A stretch of DNA of 34,215 nt from Chara braunii (taxonomy: Eukaryota > Streptophyta > Charophyceae > Charales > Characeae), in NCBI GenBank assembly GCA_003427395.1, contig BFEA01000409.1:309437-343651 (forward strand). The letters run 5' to 3'. The position numbers and the translations under genes were made by a program. Positions 1-9,239 of this stretch are shown piece after piece. The notes under the pieces are model-generated. The model was not told where the DNA came from and did not search any database. It was given only the letters and a program-made list of their open reading frames with translations. The first letter of the stretch is position 1; each line of letters starts with the position of its first letter.

Positions 1-169
1 AGTCTTAGGCTGAGGGGTGTGGACGGTGGTTAATATAAAACTACAGGCGTTTGAGCGTGTTTCACTCCAATGCTCATTTGGTTTGCGGATGTAGTGATGT
101 GGTCATTGCGTGGGGAGGCTGATAAGAGTGAGTTGCTATTTTTCTTGATGTGGTTGCTCTTTTTTGCAG
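1..169 (+). other. MKK: 3' end of a kinase-gene intron
   Basis: This stretch has no coding signal and ends in a pyrimidine-rich tract followed by TTTTTGCAG, a normal 3' splice site that sets the start of the first visible kinase exon at 170. The exons for the N-terminus, the glycine-rich loop and the subdomain II lysine must lie left of the window. Confidence 0.75.
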
Positions 170-394
170 GAAATCCAAATGAATGTTCAGGAGCAAGTGA
201 GAACACAGATCATGAGGGAGCTGAGAATCCTGTACAAATCGTACAACAGAAATGTCGTGCAATGTTTCAATGCATTCCACAGCAATGGTGTCATCTCCAT
301 TGTTCTAGAGTACATGGATGGTGGCTCTCTTGCTGATGTTGTTAGGGCTGTGAGACGAATTCCCGAGCTTTACATTGCTGTGATTACCAGGCAG
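170..394 (+). CDS. MKK: MAP kinase kinase (group A, MKK1/2/6-like), internal exon: kinase subdomains III-V
   Basis: The exon encodes 75 codons in phase 0, between a TTTTTGCAG acceptor and a CAG/GTAAGA donor. It begins EIQMNVQEQVRTQ, matching the plant group A MAPKK segment just after the ATP-binding lysine, usually written ALKxIQMNxQE. The helix C glutamate is visible in MRELRIL. The hinge reads SIVLEYMDGGSLADVV, the standard MAPKK subdomain V signature. It ends at VITRQ, just before the helix E segment supplied by the next exon. MAPKKs phosphorylate the TxY loop of MAP kinases in the cytoplasm and nucleus; group A members act in stress signalling and in the cytokinesis pathway. The assignment to MKK6 rather than MKK1/2 is not resolved. 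An ORF running on past 394 only reads into the intron. Confidence 0.9.
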
Positions 395-978
395 GTAAGA
401 TTGGAAACATGGTGGAAGTTCTGCAAAACCCATCTTTTACGAGGCTGTGATGCTAAAGCCAGAAAGGCTGGAGACCTAGTTGAACGCGTCGTTCTGCTCT
501 CGAGTATTTCTCTCTTGCAGTCAGAACACACAGTTTATGAAGAAGGCAAGGGTAAGCCGGTGACAAAATGTCATATGGGGCGGGTGAGTCCATGGAGGTG
601 TGTTATGCATCGTCGGTCGCTTGGGTTCTGATGGTGGTGGAATGGATGGTTGGATTGATCTATGTACTTCTCAGATCATTGATTGCATGGCGTCACACAC
701 ATAACAGTCTCTTAGGACCTGATGGCATGCAAAATCATTCTGTTGTTTTTGTCTCAATGGTTATCGGGTTGGTGCCGATAGTCTGTAAAGGCCAAAGGCT
801 GCATGGGACATCCTGGCCTGACTCTTTTCCATATCCCGTGTGGCCTATTACTTGGATGTCGTTGCCATGATTGACCAGTGGCACCCTGACATCCTCAGTC
901 GTTTTCTATGGCCCATTGCAGGCCGCAGCTACTGGCCTCAAAAGCCTTTCGCTTATCCTAATGCAGCCTACCGCCTAG

Positions 979-1089
979 CTACTGTCATAACCCGAATAGA
1001 ACACCTTCTCTTTATCACAGTGTTTGAGGCAACTTTCAGTCTAGATACAGCGATAATGACCAGGAGCTCTATTCGGATGAGGACGGTTG
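979..1089. mobile_element. Palindromic MITE-like element, copy 1 (subfamily A, degraded)
   Basis: This 111-bp element starts CTACTGTCATAACCCGAATA and ends with the near-complement TATTCGGATGAGGACGGTTG. The centre carries the family core TTTCAGTCTAGATACAG. It is the most diverged of the copies; the inner left arm is poorly preserved. No transposase is present in the window, so it would be non-autonomous. Confidence 0.65.
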
Positions 1090-1689
1090 TATGGTGCTGC
1101 TGTGTATGCTATCTAATCCCGGCTTTACTATCCGGCTTACTTGTGGGCATGCTATGTTCCCGACGTACTGCTTATCACTTGGTGTATGCCTACCATATCA
1201 CATTCTCTATAGGTAGGGATGAGTAAGAGGGAGCACAGGAATAGAGGAGGAGCAGCGGGGTACGGTGGTGGTCTTTGGGTGGAGGACAGTGCGTGGGGAG
1301 AAGACGAGGGTGAGCAGAGAGAGGGCGAGAGCGGGGACGTACCTGGTTCGTCGTGGAGGTCTGCGTGGGCGACATCTGCACGTACTTTTGGTTCTGCTGC
1401 TGAAGTCTTCCTGTCGCGTCATCAGTAGCGTAGGCTAGTATAGGAGTTGTGTGATCGTAGTCAGGTCGCTGATCGCCAAGTAGGAGAAGGGACATTTGAC
1501 CGCATTGTTGATGGTGGTGAGACAAGGGCTGACGTTTTCTAATTGAGTTCGTTGTTCTGGTCTCCTTTGGTGTGATATTTGTGTATTTCTGCTTTTTCTG
1601 GACTGCTCACGACTATCTGGCTTTCAATGTGATGTTGCAATTTGGAATTCTGCCATTTCGCTCTTGCTCATTTTCCTTGCAAGTAGGCA

Positions 1690-2000
1690 GAGGGAGAAGA
1701 CAAATGATAGAAAGGGAGGCAATGAAATGTGGAAGAGCAGGCGGGAGGAGAAGCAGGGGACAGCGGAGGTAGAGGAGGAAAGAGAGAATAATAATAATAA
1801 GAAGAAGAAGAAGAAAAAGACGATGTAGCAGGAAAAAGACGATGTAGCAGCAGCAGCCAGAAGGCAAGGCAGAAGGGGCGGGAGAAGCAGCAGGCGAAGA
1901 GGAAGAGCGCAGGGGAGAGGTGGAAGGAGATGACGACGATGAAGAGGAGCAGGAACAAAAGAACTCAACCGTTGAGCAGGGTGCTGAGAATCCTCATAGA
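1690..2000 (+). repeat. Purine-rich low-complexity tract with AAT, AAG and AGG runs
   Basis: The + strand is almost wholly A and G for about 300 bases, with short runs of AAT and AAG triplets at 1787-1820 and a repeated GAAAAAGACGATGTAGCA at 1815-1850. Open frames through it are repetitive and have no protein character. Confidence 0.7.
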
Positions 2001-2182
2001 AGAGGAGGATAGGTGAGAGGGAATGGGCAAACGGGGTTGGGGGGAAGTGGAGGATGAGGAGGCAGCAGCGCCATTTGCCCAGTTTTTAAGGTAGATTATG
2101 GGATGGACTGGAGACAGAGGAGGAAGAACAGGCAGGCAGTTTAAACCTGAACTGAAGAAGAGGAGGAAAAAGGAAAGCAGGG

Positions 2183-2293
2183 CTAGCGTCTTCACCCTAA
2201 TAGGATGCCCGGTCATTATAGCCGTATTTTGTGCAATGTTCAGCCCAGATACAGCTATAACGACTGGGCGTTCTATTCGGGTGAAGACGGTAG
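2183..2293. mobile_element. Palindromic MITE-like element, copy 2 (subfamily A)
   Basis: This is a 111-bp element beginning CTAGCGTCTTCACCC and ending GGGTGAAGACGGTAG. The two arms are near-complementary across most of their length and carry the subfamily A inner sequence (GCCCGGTCATTATAGC on the left, GCTATAACGACTGGGC-type on the right). It lies in kinase intron 1. Confidence 0.75.
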
Positions 2294-2688
2294 TCAGCCG
2301 CTGAGGTCGACAAAGGTGCATTACCGTCTCTTTCTACTCGCAGCAGTTAGAGGAACAAAAATTAAGGGGAAAAGGAACATGGAAATTTGAAAATGAATCA
2401 AACCTTATAAATTTATAACTAAGCAAGGCTAGGGGGAGCAATGAGGCACAGGAAGAGTGGTGTTGGCAATTGAGAGCAGCAGGAGTAGGAGGAGGAGCGG
2501 GAGAAATTGGAAAGAGAGGAGTGGTGTGGAAAGGTGGGGGAGAGGTGGGACAGGAGGAAGGAGAATGGAGGAGCCAAATGTTGATGGTGTGGAGTATTGT
2601 GAGGGAAGGGCGGCAAAGGGGGATAGGGAATAAGAGGAGCCAGATGTCGAGTGTGGTACTTGAAATGAAGGATGTGTCTTCGGATCTC

Positions 2689-2689
<1 letters not shown>

Positions 2690-2727
<38 letters not shown>
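2690..2727. repeat. (TC)n microsatellite
   Basis: About 19 uninterrupted TC units. Confidence 0.95.
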
Positions 2728-2730
<3 letters not shown>

Positions 2731-3111
2731 AACTCTTCGAAAATAGATCAAAAGGAAAATATGCATTGGTGGGGAAAAAAAATCACTAGGTTACTAGGCC
2801 ATATGGCCCAGGCTACCAGGACAAGGAGAAGGTATAAGGAAGGAAGAACAGGAGGAAGTAGGGAAAGTGGCAGGAAGAGGATGGGCCAGGAGAAAACGGA
2901 TGGAGGGGGTGGCAATTGGCTAAGGTTGAGAAAGAGAAAGTAAAAAGGAGGCGGTGGACGGGATCTGCGACAAAATCCGATGGAATCAGACTAGTGAAAA
3001 TAACACTGAATTTTCCTGGGGCCGGTCCCTCAAGACTGCCCCCGTTTTTGGGGGGGACGGAGGCGGAGGAGATCTGCAATAAAATTCGGACCCCAAGGTC
3101 TATGCACATTA

Positions 3112-3280
3112 CATCAGATTCTCGTCGTCGGCTCGCTAACAAACTCCTTTTTGTGCTTTTGCACTTGTAGCTGCATTGGCGTAATTCACAGGCATCAGAT
3201 TTTCCTCGTCTTCTCGCTCACAAACTCCCTTTGTGCTTTTGCACTTGTAGGCTTGCAGCTGCATTGGCGTAACTCGCAGG
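3112..3280 (+). repeat. Tandem duplication, 81 bp and 88 bp
   Basis: Two adjacent copies start at 3112 and 3193. Both begin CATCAGATT, share TTTGTGCTTTTGCACTTGTAG and end GCATTGGCGTAA followed by a CGCAGG/CACAGG end. The second has a 7-base internal insertion. The high identity points to a recent event. Confidence 0.85.
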
Positions 3281-3571
3281 TTCTTAACGTGAAGCAACCC
3301 GCTAGAGCTTTGATTGTGTTTCTCTTCTTGTCTTCTTGTCTTGATCTCTTTTCTGTGGGGATGAGATGAGAGTGTGTTGCGTCTTCTTGCAGGTGCCCTC
3401 ATGACAGCAGCTTGGGCTGGTGGTAAATCCTCAGCTCCTTTATGTTTGGCTTTATAAGTTTATATTACTATATGATTGTTTTCTTGGGATGGGGTATACA
3501 GTATTGTTTCGGACTCTGTTTTCCTTCTCGATACGGCATAAAGTTTGTGCTCTTATCTGTTGGTTTTGCAG

Positions 3572-3754
3572 GTCCTTCATGGGCTCTGGTACCTCCACAA
3601 GGAGGTCCACATTATCCACAGAGATATCAAACCGTCAAATCTTCTAGTGAATCTGCAGGGCGATGTGAAAATTTCGGACTTTGGAGTGAGTGTGGTCCTG
3701 GCGAACTCCATGGGGCAATGTGCATCATTTGTCGGGACCTGCACATACATGTCG
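3572..3754 (+). CDS. MKK: MAP kinase kinase, internal exon: catalytic loop, DFG and activation segment
   Basis: This exon has 61 codons, phase 0 at both ends, between TTTTGCAG and TCG/GTAAGT. In order it encodes helix E (VLHGLWYLH), the catalytic loop [12 protein letters not shown] with the catalytic Asp and the Lys and Asn typical of Ser/Thr kinases, the magnesium-binding motif KISDFGVS, and the activation segment [12 protein letters not shown]. That segment carries the plant MAPKK spaced Ser/Thr phosphorylation sites (S-x5-S). It ends at TYMS, so the conserved SPER motif is split by the next intron. All key catalytic residues are intact, so nothing here suggests a pseudogene. Confidence 0.93.
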
Positions 3755-3879
3755 GTAAGTCCATCTATACTTCTGTGCACTGTGCTGTGGGGTCCTGCCT
3801 GCCTTTTTTTGTGTTTTTGTCTGTGGTCGTGCATCCATGAGCTGCACTGTGTGCAGGCACGCTGCGTAGTCAAATGTCC

Positions 3880-4250
3880 TAATAGTAGGTGGAGAGAGGG
3901 GAGAGGAGTTGGGAAAAGGGAAAGGAAAAGAGAACGGGAGGAGGGTGCAGTAAACGTGCGGGAGTTAGAGTGGGGGGGTAGGGGGCAAGAGGGTGGGGAT
4001 AAAACGTCCTTAATAGGGGTAGGGAAGGAGAGGGGGTTGAAGAGGAGTTGAGTTGGGAAAACCGCCGAAAGGAAGAGGAGTTTGAGAAAGTGTTGAAATC
4101 CCAAGAGGAGGGGAGGGACGCTGCACGTGAGGAAAGCAAGGAAATTGCAAGACAGGAGGGGAAGAAGGGGAAATGGAGTTTTAGGATAGTCCTCGAAGAG
4201 GAGCGCTTGCAGAGGGGTGATGGGGTTGAGGATAAAACATTGAAATAGGG
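3880..4250 (+). repeat. Purine-rich low-complexity tract
   Basis: The + strand is mostly G and A, with many GGGGA and GGAAA runs. The open frames here are skewed toward Glu/Arg/Lys/Gly on the + strand and Ser/Pro/Leu on the - strand, typical of low-complexity DNA rather than protein. Confidence 0.7.
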
Positions 4251-4289
4251 GTATATTTTAAAAGGGTTGGGGGTTGCAGGAGAGAGAGC

Positions 4290-4290
<1 letters not shown>

Positions 4291-4325
<35 letters not shown>
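4291..4325. repeat. (GT)n microsatellite
   Basis: About 16 GT units ending directly against a sequencing-adapter fragment. Confidence 0.95.
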
Positions 4326-4326
<1 letters not shown>

Positions 4327-4354
4327 CTGTCTCTTATACACATCTAGATGTGTA
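4327..4354. other. Partial Nextera mate-pair junction adapter (assembly artefact)
   Basis: The 19 bases CTGTCTCTTATACACATCT match the Nextera mosaic end exactly and are followed by AGATGTGTA, the first nine bases of the reversed half, before the match is lost. The same full junction occurs at 34163. This is synthetic sequence from library preparation, not part of the genome. Confidence 0.93.
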
Positions 4355-4524
4355 GACACAGACCGCCTTGATGGTAGCGAAGTTGATTACTAAATATATC
4401 AATTATCTTATAAATATGTTCCACTTTATTTTCAATGATGTAAGTTTAATTTTCTTCATTACTTTATTTATCGTTGTTACAAAATTTTCTAACCAATAAT
4501 CTCCTAAATATTGTGTTTATCTCT

Positions 4525-4925
4525 AAGGTAAAAGGACACAATATGATATTTACATATTTCGAATATCGTGTTTTATGCTCTGTCATTAATAACGTGTTAA
4601 ATTCGCTACTTCATATAATCCAACACCGTAATATGATATATATTTCGATGTCATCTCGACTACCGGTTAAGTTATCAATGACACCTTGTCTTACAGGGCA
4701 GTCTGATTGTGTAAGGATAAGTGAATAAGGTAGGAAGACACAATATGATATTTTCATATTTGAAATATTGTGTTTCATGATATATCTTCAATAACGTGTT
4801 AGATCTGTTATTCAATATTATCCAACATTGTAATGTGATATATATTTCGATGATATCTCGACTATCAGTTAGGCTATCTGGGACCACTTGTTTGATGGGG
4901 CAGCCTGACCCTGTAAGAATGAGTA
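4525..4925 (+). repeat. Tandem duplication of an AT-rich unit, about 200 bp x 2
   Basis: Copies start at about 4525 and 4728. Both contain ACACAATATGATATTT, ATAACGTGTTA, TGATATATATTTCGATG and a CTGTAAGAAT/GTGTAAGGAT end. They are diverged, so the duplication is old. The AT-richness contrasts sharply with the purine-rich DNA left of 4327. Confidence 0.8.
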
Positions 4926-5009
4926 GAAAAAAATACAAAAAAACTAGGTTACCAGCCGGGCCGCCCGGTTCCCGGGTGGCCAGCTCGGTACAAGAACCTG
5001 GAAAGGTCC

Positions 5010-5040
<31 letters not shown>

Positions 5041-5084
5041 TAAAAAAAAACTATGTTATGCAGAAAAATAAACTGAACAACTTT
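4923..5084 (+). repeat. A-rich/GC-island dispersed repeat, copy 1
   Basis: The order is GTAGAAAAAA, then ACTAGGTTACC, a GC-rich palindromic core (GCCGGGCCGCCCGG and CCCGGGTGGCC), an A-tract of over 25 bases, then CTATGTTATGCAGAAAAATA. The same order is found at 15546-15776, so this is a dispersed element. There is an ambiguous base at 5085 where a GA microsatellite begins. Confidence 0.65.
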
Positions 5085-5085
5085 N

Positions 5086-5148
<63 letters not shown>
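5086..5148. repeat. (GA)n microsatellite
   Basis: About 31 GA units preceded by an N at 5085, suggesting an unresolved repeat length. Confidence 0.95.
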
Positions 5149-5150
<2 letters not shown>

Positions 5151-5798
5151 TGGGACCTGCATAGAAAAGCAGAGAGAATGGAGGTTAACATATGGTGTGG
5201 AGTCCCTACCACCACAAATGCAGCATCCCTCATATTTATCGTTTGTGACCAGAGCCGCAACTGGTCATGTGGAGCACAACACAGATTTTCTTTAGGTCCC
5301 CTCTATCCCTGGTGGGGACTGTACATTCGGAGGCTGCTGGGTGCTCTTGTTGCCGAATGTCTTCATCAATTTGCAACCTGGCCAGAGAGCCGTCCCCAAT
5401 GACTTCCACTGTTGGTCTGTTGCCCTGGCCCTCGAGGTAGGGGTCCAGGATTGGATAAACAACAGGCTTGACCAAGCAGGTTTGTGGGCAGTGACAGTGT
5501 GGCTCTTAGAGAGAGAAGAAAAAGGGGTGTTATGGCCATTGTTTTGAGTGGTGTGAGAGAAACAACTCTTGACAGGCATCTGATCCCTGTGCTTGCATCT
5601 GTTGGCAGAAGCGAAGGATCGTTTTTATCCTCTTCTCTCTACCCCTTTCCACATACCCTGGAAGTCTTCTCCTCAGAATTCCATTTTCGTAACGTCATAT
5701 TGACCTGTTGTGGGGATTTGTGTCATTTCTGTGGTCATGCTCTCGTTTTTGTGAGGGATAATGGAGTGTGGGCGAGTGTGCCGGTGTAAGGACCGGAG

Positions 5799-6023
5799 GG
5801 GCAGAGTGGCTGTATCATGTTGGTGAGCGGAGTGAAAGTGCACAGGCCATCCCTCTCTCTCTCTCTCTCTCTCTCTCCTATAGCTGGTGTGCAGGGCAGA
5901 CATGATGGAGCCTGGTCGAATTTGTGGCATGGCTTGTGGTTGTGACAGATGCATAGTGGCTATGTTATGGATTGCTGGGCAGAGTGGCTGTATCCTGTTG
6001 GTGAGGGGAATGAAAGTGCACAG

Positions 6024-6105
<82 letters not shown>

Positions 6106-6214
6106 CCTCTCTCTCTCTCTCTGTGTCTCCTCCATAGCTGCTGTTGAGGACAGACATGATGGAGCCTGGTTGGATTTGTGGCATAGCTTGTGATTATGAC
6201 AGATGCATGGTGGC
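5799..6214 (+). repeat. Tandem duplication carrying an internal CT microsatellite
   Basis: Copy 1 runs from about 5799 to 5960 and copy 2 from about 5977 to 6214. Each contains GCAGAGTGGCTGTATC, AAAGTGCACAGGCCATC, a CT run, GACATGATGGAGCCTGGT and GACAGATGCAT in the same order. The CT run has grown from about 29 bases in copy 1 to about 95 bases in copy 2, which accounts for the length difference. Confidence 0.88.
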
Positions 6215-6233
6215 TAAAGGAGGTTTTGTATGA

Positions 6234-6295
6234 TTGAATGCTCTGCGGGGAACGGTTCTGAGCATATGCATGTGGTTGAATGCTCTGCGGGGAAC
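6234..6295 (+). repeat. Short direct repeat, 20 bp x 2
   Basis: TTGAATGCTCTGCGGGGAAC occurs exactly at 6234-6253 and 6276-6295, with a period of 42 bases. Confidence 0.9.
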
Positions 6296-6378
6296 ATTAT
6301 TACGCGGATGTATAACAAACACTCGTATGTGTGCTCTTGATGGTTGTTTCGATTTCTCGCCTTGGTTGGATGGTGCAG

Positions 6379-6602
6379 CCTGAGCGAATAAATGGCGGCA
6401 CATACGGTTACGACTGCGACATTTGGAGTCTAGGTCTTTCCTTGATGGAGTGTGCACTAGGAAGGTTTCCCTATCAGCCTCCCGGAAATGAACTGGGATG
6501 GGTTAATTTCTTTGATCTCCTGCACACTATCGTTGAACAGCCTCCACCAACTTTGCCAGAAGACCAGTTCTCTCCAGAATTCTGTGATTTCATCACTGCA
6601 TG
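6379..6602 (+). CDS. MKK: MAP kinase kinase, internal exon: subdomains VIII-X
   Basis: The exon follows acceptor GGTGCAG and ends TG/GTAAGT, leaving a codon split after two bases. It opens with PERI, completing the SPER (APE-type) motif, and contains DIWSLG with the subdomain IX aspartate. It continues through [11 protein letters not shown] and [14 protein letters not shown] to [12 protein letters not shown], all strongly typical of plant group A MAPKKs. The split codon TG plus C from the next exon gives the expected Cys of the xFIxACLxK motif. The reading frame is intact. Confidence 0.93.
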
Positions 6603-7624
6603 GTAAGTGCATTGTTCCTCATCCAATCTTTTCTGCTGCATCGAGGTTGTCCAAGATTTTGGCATCCCTGCTTCCTGCCTGCTTTTCCCTACTTGTGATG
6701 CCTCTTTCCTGTCTGTCCATTGCTGTCTTATCATCCATTGATGTGCCGCAGCATGTGGCGCAGCATCACGATGTGGCCCTTCAGGCTGTGGGTCATCTGG
6801 TTGTGCTGTCTGTGTAAGGAACACTTGGTCGCCCGATAGTGTTTTCCCATAGCAATTCTGCTGTTTTGGTGAAGAAGATGCACAGGAGACGACCAGTTCG
6901 AGGGGGCACGCTCATTCGAGTGCCGACAATGAAAGCCTTGAGCAGGCCACCAGCACTCTAATACAGCTGCAATTTGTCCTCCGTGGCTTAATGACTATGG
7001 CCACTGACCCTTACTCACTTCCAACTAGACTAAGGTCCCTTTGCACGCCAAGTTCCCTCTCCTAAAGTACCCCTCTCTCCTTGTGTTCTCTTTCCTAGCC
7101 TTTATTCAGTATGGTGTATGGCTCCTGCTTTCTGTGTCTAGCTGGGCTCCTGCTTTCTGTGTCTAGCTGGCTATGGATGCTAAGGCTCTCAAGGCTTCCT
7201 TCCCTTGGCGGCTGCTGGAGGAGGCCTCCAGTGCTAGAGCTTCAGCACATGAGCCGCCAAGATGCAGAATGATTGACTCAATATGGCACGTCTGTGGTAT
7301 ATACTATATATTCTATTCATCGACTGGCAAGGGCAGGGCAGAGTGATTGGATCAACTGGGTTGATGTCCGTAAATGTGGCGTGTTGGCTGGAAACTTGTT
7401 GATGTGCAAAAATGCGTGCGGCCTTTTTTTTATCACTTTGGATGGGTTGCGGATTCTTACTCTGTGACTTCTCCCTCGGGTCTGGGGCTGACATTTGTAA
7501 CGCCTGATGGGGCCTGCGCGTTCTGAGGTGTATAAAGAATCTGCAGCCGGTATCCGATTGGGTTAGGTCTCTTGTGAACACAATGCGACCTCTTAGGCTG
7601 ACCTTTGACTTCTGTACAATGGGC

Positions 7625-7829
7625 AAATGGACTTCTACCCATGCTTGTATGATTTTGGGGCTTATTTTGACCGGATCTCTTTATGGGTCACATTCATGGG
7701 CGCTCAACAAGATAGGACCTTTGCAAAATCTTTGGGGGGGGAAAAATCTGGTTAGAAGTTCATGTTCCATAAAAAATTAAAATATGATAAAAATGGACTT
7801 CTACCCATGCTTGTATTATTTTGGGGCTT
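7625..7829 (+). repeat. Direct repeat, 39 bp x 2, with further duplicated sequence nearby
   Basis: Near-identical blocks starting AAATGGACTTCTACCCATGC lie at 7625-7663 and 7791-7829 with one mismatch. TCATGTTCCATAAAAA also occurs twice nearby (about 7759 and 7858), so a larger unit was duplicated. Confidence 0.85.
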
Positions 7830-7973
7830 CAGTCTGGTGTGAACTTAAAATGGAAGGTCATGTTCCATAAAAATACGATAAAAATAACTCGGGTTGACGG
7901 TCGCTGCACGAGTCTTAGAGATCAAACCGAAGACAGAAATCACAAGGGAAACAAATGCTCTCCTACGCCCCTT

Positions 7974-8088
7974 AGATTCCTCTTTGGGCCTGTCCTTCGG
8001 GACATCAGTTTTTGGAACGATACAGAGAAGATTAGCATGGCCCCTGCGCAAGGATGACACGCATAAATCGAGATTCCTCTTTGGACCT
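7974..8088. repeat. Target-site-like direct repeats flanking the U6 retrocopy
   Basis: AGATTCCTCTTTGGGCCT at 7974-7991 and AGATTCCTCTTTGGACCT at 8071-8088 differ at one base. Their position directly against the U6 sequence is what LINE-mediated insertion leaves behind. Confidence 0.8.
7992..8070 (+). pseudogene. U6 snRNA retrocopy, 3' truncated
   Basis: The copy starts with the plant-type U6 5' stem-loop GTCC-TTCG-GGAC (7992-8003). It contains the ACAGAGA box at 8022-8028, the AGC triad in GATTAGCATGG, and CCCCTGCGCAAGGATGACAC, all matching U6 closely. It breaks off after GCATAAATCG, lacking the 3' tail. No TATA box or upstream sequence element lies at the plant U6 promoter distance, and no T-run terminator follows. 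An 18-base sequence with one mismatch (AGATTCCTCTTTGGRCCT) flanks it at 7974-7991 and 8071-8088, abutting the U6 5' end exactly. I therefore read it as a retrotransposed copy rather than a working gene. A diverged active gene is unlikely. Confidence 0.85.
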
Positions 8089-8288
8089 CAGTCTGCGACC
8101 ATCGGAGGTGGGTGCTTCGCAAAATAGGCTCTCACTTGGGTCCCGTCTTGCAATTCAAAAACGACCATACTTCCTGACACTTTCCTGGAAATGTGTCTTC
8201 CCAAGCCTCTTCGGACTCATGCAGATTGATTAGGGTGTGGCGACAGGATGTCTGGGTTGGGCGGTCCGGACTTTATGCCTGGCGATTT

Positions 8289-8354
8289 GCAGTGAACTTG
8301 AAGGACAAGTGTGGGGGGGGGAAGGGAGGAGAAGTCGGGAGGATGCGGCAGCTG
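8289..8354 (+). repeat. Dispersed duplicate, copy 1 (partner at 9175-9239)
   Basis: GCAGTGAAC, GGACAAG, a G-rich run, GGGAGGAGAAGTC and GCGGCAGCTG occur in the same order at 9175-9239. Because the kinase exon at 9008 lies between the two copies, the duplication spans the last visible splice site. Confidence 0.75.
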
Positions 8355-9007
8355 CACAGCTCATTTCTGACAATGACAGATCAGTAGGGAAAGTAGGATG
8401 AAATGTAGGCAGTCGAGAAAGGCAAGACAGGAATGTGATTGTCAAGAGAGCACGGAGAGGGGGAAGAGGGCGGGAGGAGGTGAGGGAAGAAGAAGGGGCA
8501 GCTGCTGAGTGTGACACTTGAAGAGCTGTCAGGGCGTTCCTTGTCCTCTTTTCAATGATGCAGCCCATTCGAATTGTAATGCTGCAGTATTATCTATGGT
8601 TAATTGCGAGCAGACTGCCACAGGGTAGCACTTTGATGATGCAGTGTTTGTATGCATGGCACAGTTTGGAGGTCCAAGACGATTTCATGTCTTCCTCTTG
8701 TCTATTGGGCACAGCTTAGTGCTCTCAGGCTTCGTTGAAGCAACATGAAATGCGAAAACCAGAAAGGCGAGTCTGGTTATACTTCGTTGCTGGTGGGGGA
8801 ATGGCATCAATCTACAACTATTTGTTTGTTAACATGTGTCAAGGACTTCAGATGTCTTCCTATACGATAACTATTAACTACGCATGGCATTGCCCCGTGC
8901 CCCCTTTTCCACTACTATTTTTGTTTGTTGAAAAGAGTTGCTTATCTTTGCTTCACTGACAGGACCCGACTATCTCTATGTACGTTGCTCTTGCTGTTTC
9001 TTTTCAG

Positions 9008-9053
9008 CCTTCGGAAGAATCCAAAAGAGCGGCCATCTGCGGGCGAACTGCTG
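9008..9053 (+). CDS. MKK: MAP kinase kinase, small internal exon: subdomain XI
   Basis: The 46-bp exon lies between TTTTCAG and CTG/GTAGGT. Its first base completes a Cys codon from the previous exon, and the following 15 codons read LRKNPKERPSAGELL, the conserved MAPKK subdomain XI with its invariant Arg. The next residues should be the HPF(I/V) motif and a short C-terminal tail. I could not find a convincing exon for them downstream. Confidence 0.92.
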
Positions 9054-9174
9054 GTAGGTCCCATTAGAGTTCCCAAGTTTCTGTTCAAACTTTCTCTCTT
9101 CATTGTTTTCAATAATCTTTGGAGAATGTGCTATGATTAATCTGTAGATTAATCGTGTGCGCCCACCTTTTTCT

Positions 9175-9239
9175 GCAGTGAACCTGCAGGACAAGCCGGG
9201 GGCGGAAAGGGAGGAGAAGTCAGGAGGACGCGGCAGCTG
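9175..9239 (+). repeat. Dispersed duplicate, copy 2 (partner at 8289-8354)
   Basis: It shares blocks with 8289-8354 in the same order. An additional repeat of TAATCTGTAGATTAATC occurs at about 9138 and 9261. Confidence 0.75.

Larger units (their letters stand above)
395..3571 (+). other. MKK: Intron between kinase exons (about 3.2 kb)
   Basis: Donor GTAAGA and acceptor TTTTGCAG join in phase 0 and restore the expected protein order (TRQ then VLHGLWYLH). The intron contains two palindromic MITE-like elements, strongly purine-rich stretches at about 1690-2000 and 2420-2640, a CT microsatellite and an 81/88-bp tandem duplication. I see no other gene in it. Confidence 0.85.
3755..6378 (+). other. 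MKK: Intron between kinase exons (about 2.6 kb, assembly suspect)
   Basis: Donor GTAAGT and acceptor GGTGCAG join TYMS to PERI, as expected in MAPKKs. The interior has a purine-rich block, a GT microsatellite, a broken sequencing-adapter copy at 4327, an AT-rich duplicated block, an A-tract with an ambiguous base, and a duplicated CT-repeat unit. Because of the adapter, the order and length of this intron should be treated as uncertain. Confidence 0.8.
6603..9007 (+). other. MKK: Intron between kinase exons (about 2.4 kb)
   Basis: Donor GTAAGT and acceptor TTTTCAG join in a phase that restores a Cys codon and the expected ACLRKNPKERP sequence. The intron contains a duplicated 39-bp block, a U6 snRNA retrocopy in the same orientation, and one half of a dispersed duplication at 8289. 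Confidence 0.85.

Noticed and set aside
3879-4343. 154-codon frame beginning MCIRDS on the - strand
   Set aside because: MCIRDS is the translation of the Nextera adapter; the rest is purine-tract complement.
7992-8070. Functional U6 gene
   Set aside because: It lacks TATA and upstream elements, lacks the 3' tail and T-run, and is flanked by target-site-like repeats.
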